Positions 22,801-30,400 of a DNA stretch of 64,000 nt are shown here, one piece after another. The notes beneath the pieces are model-generated. The model was given only the letters and a program-made list of their open reading frames with translations, was not told where the DNA came from and did not search any database. The translations under genes were made by a program, and so were the position numbers. This DNA comes from JAHDHW01 sp965277415 (lineage in GTDB: Bacteria > Bacteroidota > Bacteroidia > Chitinophagales > Saprospiraceae). How positions within the stretch are numbered: position 1 is the first letter of the stretch; each line of letters opens with the position of its first letter. The stretch lies in contig CBDICS010000101.1 in assembly GCA_965277415.1 (NCBI GenBank), positions 62,001 to 126,000 on the forward strand, in the 5' to 3' direction.

Positions 22801-24284
22801 GGTTCTATGTATACTTCATCATCTGTACCAACTCCTCCAATAGTGTTTTCCCAATTAATAAATGGCGCATTGATCGGTTGGTTGATCGAATCCGAATTAA
22901 TTAAAGTAAAGCCAGTCCCAGCATAAGGAGTAAAATCTACACTTCCTCCCGAATTACCATTATTACAAATGGTAACATTATAAGTCACCCGATCATCACA
23001 AGTTATTCCAGTATTGGTTACCTCAATGTCTAATTTAGCTTGTGGTGAACAAGTCCCTGCATCAACACGAGTGAAGCCAGTACTAAAGTTATTCCCCGTT
23101 TCTTTTTCCGTATTTTCATTCAATTGAGCAGTTGATAAACTATATGCCAATGGAACTCCATTCACTGCCAAGTTCCCATCTATATTGACGGCAGCATATA
23201 AAAAATTGGTACTTGCCAAAGCCAAATTGCTTAGTGTACCCATATAGCTCCCACCCGCAGAAATATTCTGAACACCTTCGTCAATCGTAATTAAATGATT
23301 AGCTGTAGGCTTAGTAGGATCATCATCGTAAAAGGCTATTTTTAAATTAGCATTAAAACTTACATCTCCTGTATTATATACTGTATAACCTGTAGAATAA
23401 GTCCCAGGAGGCGTATTACAGCCGCTAGCCGTAAATGAAGTGATATTTACAGATAAATCATAGAAATATTCAAATGGTGGAGCCCCAGTACAAGCTGAGT
23501 TTATAATATTTTCAGTCAAGCTGATTACATCATTTTCCAGACTTTGATAATCCACCGCTGAAAAATACCCGCCAGGACTCGCTATTGTATTCAAAGCAGT
23601 ACAAGCTGTAGCAGGGCCAATGGCCATGACAACAATGTAAAAACCATCATTTTTTAGCTCTTGGGCAATATTTAAGGCTGCCCCTTCAATTTGAAAACAA
23701 TACGCATCAGTCATCAACACCACTACTTTTGGTACTGTTCTTCCATTCACATAATTACTACTCACCGCTGTTCTGGCTTCTTGCATCGCTCTGTAAATAC
23801 TTGTCCCTCCGCTCAATGTTCTCGCAGCACTTTCATATAAAAGAATATCACTTAATTCAGTAGTATAGTTTGCTCCTGCTGAAGCAAAAGCATATCGATA
23901 CCAAGTATTCGTATGTGCAAATTCACTAATAGAAAAACGACTTTCTGAATTGGCTATTCCCAAACCATTTACTCGGGTAGCTAAAGCCGAGATAAAAGCT
24001 CGACTTTGAACATTTTCAACAGCGTCAACTGAACCACTTTGATCATTGATTAGAAAAAGGTCTAAACCACAATCAGTAGAAGCCATGGGTGCTTCTATCA
24101 TCTTTGGCTCAGGAGTAGAATTGTTGGTAATTATAGAAAGAAAAGAACTAAAGGCTTGGAATTTAAATTGGACTAAGAGTACTGTTGTTGCGAATAAAAT
24201 AATTATGGACTTTCCATTAATAAAAGTCGATGCCTTTTTCAGTCCCGTTTTAATCAATATGAATTGATGGTTTTCTTTAACCAT
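13824..24284 (-). CDS. Giant secreted modular protein 2 (vWA, seven-unit repeat domain, GEVED, malectin, TSP3)
   Basis: The 3486-residue paralog of the preceding giant protein has the same order at its N-terminus: hydrophobic export signal, vWA domain with DQSGS MIDAS, CARDB-like domain, seven SGDKT...DYW units, DUF11-like domains, one GEVED and one malectin-like domain. It then diverges. An insert beginning SIYGNIFSNPSMENYVC resembles a carbohydrate-binding jelly-roll. An Ig-like segment, a second unique insert and a DUF6923-like propeller follow, separated by TSP3 cassettes, before it rejoins gene 1 for the ESEDSF module, PKD-like, HYR-like and last Ig-like domains. It ends CTRSVTIDAADF with no T9SS tail. 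Its start lies 12 codons before the position matching gene 1's ATG, which here is ACG. The repetitive TSP3 parts should bind calcium. It is likely a surface or matrix protein. Confidence 0.85.
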   Translation of the reverse strand: MVKENHQFILIKTGLKKASTFINGKSIIILFATTVLLVQFKFQAFSSFLSIITNNSTPEPKMIEAPMASTDCGLDLFLINDQSGSVDAVENVQSRAFISALATRVNGLGIANSESRFSISEFAHTNTWYRYAFASAGANYTTELSDILLYESAARTLSGGTSIYRAMQEARTAVSSNYVNGRTVPKVVVLMTDAYCFQIEGAALNIAQELKNDGFYIVVMAIGPATACTALNTIASPGGYFSAVDYQSLENDVISLTENIINSACTGAPPFEYFYDLSVNITSFTASGCNTPPGTYSTGYTVYNTGDVSFNANLKIAFYDDDPTKPTANHLITIDEGVQNISAGGSYMGTLSNLALASTNFLYAAVNIDGNLAVNGVPLAYSLSTAQLNENTEKETGNNFSTGFTRVDAGTCSPQAKLDIEVTNTGITCDDRVTYNVTICNNGNSGGSVDFTPYAGTGFTLINSDSINQPINAPFINWENTIGGVGTDDEVYIEPTTDGGYIVGGATTSNIGGDKTVAHFGGYHDGWVLKLDASGSISWQIDLGGNSDDHLNSIQQTSDGGYIVGITAASSISGNKTENSNGGYDYWIVKLNATGSIVWQHTIGSINTDTQTKISQTSDGGYIISGMAFADAGADKSDNAIGNFDYWIVKINAFGSVVWDNTIGGTDYDSYPEIKQTSDGGYILAGLSRSGVGGNKTEPSLGNDDLWVLKLNSSGNIVWQNTIGGSGLEYFGDIAQTSDGGYLLGGSSDSGISGDKTVASYGGMDYWVLKLNASGNIIWQNNYGGTYDDRLAAVEVLANGNYALGGSSGSGISGNKTVGNQGANDYWLVTIDNSGNLINQVGSGGFYSENLFDIGENTDGSLILAGTSSSGAGGDKSEPSQGSSDYWVVNIEEGAFLDAGECMIVQYTYDVSSVVAGNYNFSLALTSEKQRTADNSPIIYPDNNFAFGAFTGLNGFNGATNSADDLTVAPTSSCPVGDLIAVDVDIPDNTICENGYTTATVTITNNTGGTFSNIDLALDLAGSGTTYASEPYDLTNGLVLPSINIYHTSYPAVTNALFSSTGMDSLSIYTLPNGTSTFKIDLEIGTGLANLSAQLLNIPTGYNATNESNIGMDATGITGEVAPTISGTCPASISAATTTINFNYTVTGATSIQWASGTSGIFTNPNAGTTNYTVNAFDIANGFVDVSIKGMTAGGCETVEICRVNITGVTYDYGDAPTTYDLGYNVIPVAAASTLLPDLYLGTVAPDTETNAQANIDATGDGSDEDAMDGVSVLQPSSGAVGFTLPVEVTNNNVSTAYLSAFIDWNEDGDFLDTLERSTIVTIPASSGVSIHTPVFDVPNITIPDSVFLRLRLSIDSSAIEVPYGVSAQGEVEDKLFAFCIDIDGDNICAKDDIDDDNDGIRDIDECPAIYRFNVGGGAYTDARGRVWAVETGLSGGIGAGTHSSGTVNLNNGNLPGSTTDDTPYISYRNAGNSGTFTYALPISNGMYRVVFHWRDCWSNGNGRSTNIALEGLNVITNYNPQNEFGACVAGTRTFTTTVLDGNLNINFGGTGSPILYALEVFNEDCDTDNDGTPDYYDLDSDNDGCFDANEAGHNELVDINGFIATTSGEVGTNGLDNDVEVSDAFSTAINYTINQIQLNINDFQNAQVISGCSETDCTDGVDNDLDGSIDCEDTDCSIYGNIFSNPSMENYVCESGLSNLTSAIPYWQLVSGTGEAMIFDPPNCEVMPSNGLWPASWGLTNVPPSDGKVYFAVHNDGVGSAPVETVIHTLATEVQSGTTYSIEFDAHYMDFGNGAAPALAFALQNPSALRVYGIRTGVDVSAYDFNQCDASILSGVDFLGQSAMVTGNNSWDRYTIYIAPTNNYDRFVFHPSCGAPSFLAFDNFSVGVSPIIIAGTTDCSGDLTASVLPIPAAYQWYLDGIAIVGATSAIFSPVESGDYTVRAVTAGGCESLESEIRTLDCPCTDSSGTDTDGDGLNDICDIDDDNDGIRDADECVKYTANNQSATWNGPTASTVSYNWTGLATQTFNSTLENAQFNFYTNNNGGDQRYAKLGDATYNISFSPAIPAKEIAYLLGDVDNFNVTNQSATFTVTGTASTNDFYASTITSDNSFNLGTYDSSTGAIDLSGNIENKYMLLVSNSDALVSSLSINFFGDPSDYIAHSWFAFNPCDTDGDGVYDYLDLDSDGDGCYDKIEAGVTGYTTNGLITDSLAASTAAEVGANGLDDDIESDDTESAITSGSHTGSYNIVQTSIGTNDFQDATVLSPYCSCPPSEDKDGDGICDANCSEIPTASTIIAGSLSGGIIYEVNVETGASSFLTNSPFVAGGLNSLAANPDNNVIYYGTGTSIYYWDPTEGTGSDAHHLIADLTAYPAFSGSNLQSSGAAYLNGTYYLGSENLSYLGAFEDVFEVEMSDDGKSVLSVTALGIRTAALSVGFNFRTSQSGFGDIIVIPDGDAGVIYGQTGGPGNPANTYWTFDISTQSFTLVKNNPSFRQVAADANGVFYGNSGSNIYQIEKATGNLVGGAIAIGFTPADLTGPFEKPQCLGDLDDDNDGIPDTEEGNGLVDTDGDGIPDSCDLDSDGDGCPDAVEAGVPGVLLAGDVINGWPNTSTNLPNAIAQGPYGDNGLANSLENNDSQSATTSGTYTIIQTNSGTNDFQDASVSIGCLVPEICGDGLDNDGDGLTDCEDPDCYLVSNTGGDDLDGDGIGDACDIDDDNDGVLDANESEDSFDPVTVLTQKTAQASGSGIGGLPSINIDIPQGSNENRALLLYFIAERDHTGDGTANSYGDNYAINVPGSVSNYDPFTQDNMFTISSSSHSISASYNPVTNDLNYRYKISLGIGELNAEYSIEHTIVYLLESDLDALCPSGFGNIDINFDLLGTNLPASGQDETLLGVIVLDNVKQGLASEQIFTEFSGGFGLGMNSTSSTLSALVYADDYSPKSDFDGVLMLGHASNENLTNGSRYGYESIPGYNLVTDGQILNNAIPSNTYTYPGVSSEADGFTYSLQFGLKKDITIDTSTSLSFYNSTSNTLIDNAGFSFIKIQSAVEETDGDGLPDHRDLDSDGDGCFDIAEAGVTGYTTNGSIRDSLAASTGLEVGANGLANNIESDDTQNATVNYTVVQTNTGVNDFQDASISVACVEICGDGLDNDSDGLIDCDDPDCITSPTLNLLLTTACVNEVITISSSDLGVGTTYSWNFGNNASPATASGIGPHNVSYTNCGSKTASLTVQRNSCSITVDSIITIQDTTDPVWDVAPSNLVLECNSSQNLNDSISLWLGNHGGGTASDNCNNSFIITNDYTALSANCGTTGSTSVQFTARDSCGNTAVSTASISILDTEGPSISIVNDITVDCDNIPIAPSPTVADSCDTNPTLVYQEVTVYHPNTNWRSSSTCDILHAISAVTYNNQGTPGDSSDDEMRFTLTVLGQNTSAGWSANVNGTLISGTYQRSYNFGPLLSGGSVLSFTIIDDSDPACTRSVTIDAADF
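13827..16380 (-). repeat. 3' repeat block of giant gene 2
   Basis: This is the uninterrupted version of the block that ends all three giant genes. It is nearly identical to 24432-26880 and, in two pieces, to 1568-2620 plus 3950-5530. Limits are approximate. Confidence 0.8.
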
Positions 24285-24428
24285 TTAGCTTTGATAAGGT
24301 GGTTTTCTTCAATTAATGGATTAACATATCTTGCACTATAAATTAGATTTCATCTATAGTTGTAAAGCAAAACAAATGCCAAGAAGTTTATTATCTATTT
24401 CTGATATACCATAGAGCATGTTGGGGAT
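24285..24428 (-). other. Spacer between giant genes 3 and 2
   Basis: This 144-bp spacer is homologous to the one at 13568-13823; the last 90 or so bases next to the upstream gene's stop are almost identical. It contains no terminator-like hairpin followed by a T-tract, so read-through from gene 3 into gene 2 is possible. Confidence 0.65.
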
Positions 24429-27400
24429 TTAAAAATCAGCTGCATCAATCGTGACAGAACGTGTACAAGCAGGATCACTATCATCTATTATCGTAAAACT
24501 GAGTATAGAACCTCCTGATAATAATGGTCCAAAATTATAACTTCTTTGATACGTTCCACTTATTAGTGTTCCATTCACATTAGCTGACCAGCCAGCACTT
24601 GTATTTTGGCCTAGTACTGTTAAGGTAAAGCGCATCTCATCATCTGAGCTATCTCCTGGAGTACCCTGATCGTTATACGTCACTGCTGATATGGCATGCA
24701 AGATATCACAAGTACTAGAACTCCTCCAATTGGCATTTGGATGGTAAACCGTCACTTCTTGATAGGCTAGTGTCGGACTCGTATCACAGCTATCTGCTAC
24801 TGTTGGGGATGGTGCGACAGGGATATTATCACAATCTACTGTGATATCATCTACTATGGATATTGATGGTCCCTCTGTATCTAGTATACTTATACTTGCG
24901 GTACTTATCGCTGTGTTGCCACAACTATCTCTCGCTGTAAACCGGACACTCGTACTAGCTGTCGTACCACAATCTGCACTCAAGACCGTGTAATCATTTG
25001 TTATAATAAAACTATTGTTACAATTATCTGATACCGTACCACCTCCATGATTGCCCAACCATAAGGAAATCGAATCATTTAGGTTTTGAGAACTATTGCA
25101 TTCTAATACTAAATTCGAGGGCGCTACATCCCATACTGGGTCCGTCGTATCTTGAATAGTAATGATACTATCTACTGTGATCGAACAGCTATTTCTTTGT
25201 ACCGTCAAGGAGGCTGTTTTGCTTCCACAACTGGTATAGGATACATTATGTGGACCAATTCCGCTTGCCGTAGCGGGGCTGGCATTATTGCCAAAATTCC
25301 AACTATAAGTTGTTCCTACACCTAGATCGGAGGAAGAGATCGTTATCACTTCATTGACACAGGCTGTAGTCAATGATAAATTAATCGTTGGACTCGTGAT
25401 ACAATCTGGATCATCACAATCGATCAAGCCATCGCTGTCATTATCCAAGCCATCTCCGCAGATTTCTACACAGCCTGTAGATATACTCGCATCCTGAAAA
25501 TCGTTGACGCCTGTATTCGTTTGTACTACTGTATAATTTACCGTTGCATTTTGGGTATCGTCACTTTCTATATTATTGGCCAGACCATTCGCACCTACTT
25601 CCAATCCCGTAGAGGCAGCTAAACTATCTCTTATTGAACCATTTGTAGTAAAACCAGATACACCTGCTTCTGCTATATCAAAACAGCCATCTCCATCTGA
25701 ATCCAGATCTCGGTGATCTGGCAGACCATCTCCGTCCGTTTCTTCTACTGCGGATTGGATTTTTATAAAAGAAAATCCAGCATTGTCTATCAAAGTATTG
25801 CTCGTACTATTATAAAAAGAGAGGCTTGTCGAAGTACCTATCGTAATATCCTTTTTAAGACCAAATTGAAGTGAATAAGTAAATCCATCCGCTTCTGAGC
25901 TTACACCAGGATAAGTATAGGTATTCGATGGTATGGCATTATTTAGAATTTGACCATCAGTCACCAAATTATATCCAGGAATGGATTCATAGCCATATCT
26001 TGATCCATTGGTCAAGTTTTCATTTGATGCATGTCCTAGCATCAACACACCATCAAAGTCCGATTTTGGAGAATGGTCAGCATCGACCAGAGCACTTAAG
26101 GTAGATGAAGTACTATTCAAACCTAAACCAACGCCGTCACTAAATTCAGTAAATATTTGTTCGCTTGCAAGACCTTGTTTGACGTTATCCAAGACGATTA
26201 CTCCTAATAAGGTTTCATCTTGACCACTAGCTGGTAAATTAGTCCCTAATAAATCAAAATTGATATCAATATTTCCAAAACCACTTGGACATAATGCATC
26301 TAAATCACTTTCTAACAGATATACTATTGTATATTCTATTGAATACTTTGCATTTAATTCACCTATTCCCAGGCTAGTTTTATATCTATAATTAAAATCA
26401 TTGGTGACTGGATTATACGAAGCAGAGATCGAATGACTACTACTTGAAATAGTGAACATATTATCTTGAGTAAAAGGATCATAATTGGAAACTGAACCTG
26501 GAACATTTATCGCATAATTATCGCCATAACTATTTGGGGTTCCATCACCCGTATGGTCTCGTTCTGCAATAAAATATAGTAGTAATGCCCTGTTTTCATT
26601 ACTCCCTTGTGGAATATCAATATTTATTGACGGCAAGCCTCCTATACCACTTCCAGAGGCTTGTGCTGTTTTTTGAGCCAAAACCATTACGGGGTCAAAA
26701 CTATCTTCAGATTCATTAGCATCTAGGACGCCATCGTTATCATCATCAATATCACAAGCATCACCTATTCCATCGCCATCCAGATCATCACCTCCAGTAT
26801 TGGATACTAAATAACAATCTGGATCTTCACAATCTGTCAAGCCATCCCCATCATTGTCAAAGCCATCTCCACAGATTTCTGCACAACCTAAGCTTATGCT
26901 AGAATCCTGAAAATCATTCGTCCCGGAATTCGTTTGAGTAACCGTATAGCTACCTGATGTAGTAGCAGATTGCGTATCATCGCTTTCTATATCATCATCT
27001 AATCCATTTGTTCCTACTTCAACAGCAGTGGAAGCAGCCAAACTATCTGTGATTGATCCATTTGTCGTAAAACCTGTTACACCTGCTTCAATTTTATCAT
27101 AACAACCATCGCCATCAGAATCCAGGTCGAGATAATCAGGCGTTCCATCCAAATCTGTATCTACATGCTCACAGCTTACACTTGCCCCTCGTACCCATAA
27201 ACTCATGCTCTGCGTATTAGCAAGTTCCCCTAAACCATGTCTCAATCTTTGTTGGGAAAGAGATGGCATCCAATGAGTTCCGTTCGTCATACCACAAAGG
27301 TGAACAATACTTTGATGTAAGCTATTCCCCGCAGATGAAGAACAAGTGGCATCTATCGTTATATATGCTGCATTAGTACCCGTCCAGTTATTGTTTATTG

Positions 27401-30400
27401 TATTATCTGCCACACCTCGATGCAAGGTTGTATTAGATTGGATACGACCAATAATAGTTGAATTAGTAGTTGATACATCGAATTGACCACCAGAATGAGA
27501 TAAACGAACCGTTTGAGTTTCAGTTAAGGTAGCTAAAACTGCTGGAGTCAGAATTCCTCTTGAGCTCTGATTAAGCGTTGTACCCTGAGGTAAATTACCT
27601 ACTCCATTTCCAAAGTCAATAGCTATTTGTACATAACCATTTGCATCTACGTAAGTAGAAAATGTCTGTCCGCTTATATTAAAATAATAAACGCCTGCGG
27701 TCGTAATATTACGAGCATAGCCTATTGAAGTAAATGCAGTCAGCGATGTTAAACCATCTTCGATACATAATCCTTCATCCACATCTCGGATACCATCATT
27801 ATCATCATCAATATCACATATATCAGAAATATTATCTCCGTCTGTATCTAAATTTCCCGACAGAAAAGGATTACAAGGATCATCACAAGCTATATTTATG
27901 GAGGCATCCTGAAAATCATTAGTTCCCGTATTCGTTTGAACAATGTCATAATTACCTGAATGGCTACCTGAAGTGGTTGCCGTTTGTGAATCATCGCTTT
28001 CAATATCATCATCCAGACCATTGGCTCCTACTTCCGCAGCAGTGCTTGCAGCAAGGCTGTCTGTAATAGAACCATTTGTAGTATAACCCGTTACTCCAGC
28101 TTCCATTTTATCGTAGCAACCATCGTCATCGGAATCGAGATCCAGGCGGTCAACAATACCATCGCTATCTGTATCTGCTTTACAGGATTCAAAAATCAAC
28201 TCGATAGATTCTCTTTCTAAATCAGGACCAACACCTGTAACTGAAAAGGTTAAGGTATTAAAAGCTCCTAAGAATTGAATACTTCCTGCCGCTGCACTCA
28301 AAGCTGTATTATTTGCTTCGTTAGTTGGCGGCGAAATCCCCATGTCAACATTAGGCGTTCGATAAAATTTGTCTGACTCAACAATGAACTGACTATTTCC
28401 GGCTAGTTTGACCATTGTCACACCAGGCGTCAATAAAGTAAACTCATTAGTGGCAGAATAATAAGGTATTGTCCCTGTAGATGTTGTACTACTTCCTCCT
28501 AATCTATCCACATGAACGATTGGGTTTTCAACTAACTCACCAAAATCAAATGTAAATGTTGTTGTTCCTGCATCTACACTCGCCTGTTGGCCATTTTCAT
28601 GTGTCGTATCCCAGGAGTGACCAACTCTTAAAGAAGGGGCGCCAACGACATTCGGGTTTGACCAAAGATTAGTTGTACCAAAAGTTTCATTTGTATAAAA
28701 ATTAGCTGTATTTGCATCTAAGACATGTGACACCGTGATATTCATATCCCCCACCTGACCAGTAGCGTTATTGGTCGAAGATGTCCAGGTATTGGACAAT
28801 GAAAGTGCACATTCATCCACATCCCGTATCCCATCATTATCATCATCTATATCATCTAAATCACAAATACCATCCCCATCGGTATCCCCAGCCGTAAAAA
28901 GGCAGTGACAATTTGGAGAATAAACTGCCGCATCTTGAAAATCATTCGTCCCCGAATTGGTCTGAGTAATCGTATAAGACCCTGAGGTAGTCGCGCTTTG
29001 TGTATCGTTATTTTCTATATCATCATCTAAACCATTAGCACCTACTTCTCCAGAAGTACTTGCAGCCAAGCTATCAGTAATAGTCCCATTAGTTGTAAAA
29101 CCAGTTACCCCAGCTTCAATTTTGTCATAGCAACCATCGCCGTCAGAGTCGAGGTCAAGGTGGTCTTCAAGACCGTCAGCATCTGTATCAATTCCTACAC
29201 AACCATTTCCGACCGCCTCGACTATCGAAGTCATACCATATATCTGATCGTTGCCACTCAAATCAAATACTACAGATGTAGAAATAGTCGCCACTGGGCT
29301 AGTCGGAGGTATAAAAGTATAGATATTACCATTTGCTCTTCCGCCATATAAAACATCTGAACCATCAGATGATAAACCATAAGTCTGGCTAGGTAAAATT
29401 CCCAAATCTTGATGACTGAGGTAATTATTATTTGCATCAATAGTGATCTCATATAGCCTTACATTTGAACTATGTCCTGTAGGCTCCCATGACACATAAA
29501 CTCGTCCATTTAAGAAAATAAAATCTCCTGAAGAATCTCCAGCACCGAAGTCATGCCACAATGTTGAAGTACCTGTCTCTGGATCAACACGCCAGATGGC
29601 ATCTGAATCAGATCCACCAACGTATGCAAAACCTCTTTCATCAAATGAAATCGAATTAGGGTCAGGATTAGCCTCTGTAAACGGAATACTTGCAATAGCT
29701 GTTAAGTTTCCAGTATTAAGATCAACAGCATACAATATTTTTGAATTAAACGTAACTACATACAAGGTGCCATCAGGAGCAAAACCAATATCACCAACAG
29801 TTTCTGTAGTATTAATCGTTACAATATTTACCTGAGTAGGCGTACCATTTATATTACTAATCTCAATAATCTGTCTATCCTCATCATTGACCCAAATTGA
29901 TTCATCAAATGTAGGGCACATAAACCCTTCGTCTATATCACGAATCCCATCATTATCATCATCAATATCACAATAGTCTCCAATCCCATCATTATCATTA
30001 TCTGTTCCTCCTGTATTAGAGAAAAGATAACAATCTGGGTCTTCACAATCTGTCAATCCATCTCCATCATCATCAATACCATTGCCACATTCTTCAGGTG
30101 GCAAGAAAGAAGCAAGACCAATATCAACTGATAAATCTTGCTCATTCGCGGCTAGCGTAATGATGGGAGAATATCCAGTAATCGAATCAATATCATTATC
30201 AAAATCTTCAACTACTACTGTTTCATTTCCACTTCCGCCACTATTGCCACTTCCGATAGGATTATTGGTATTTAGATCAAAATAATCACCTATATTTCCA
30301 CAGTCTTCAGAAGAAGGCTCGTCGGAAGATGGAATATTATCAATAGAACCAGAGATACAATAATCCATAATAGGAGCATTCCAACTTCCACTATTTTGCA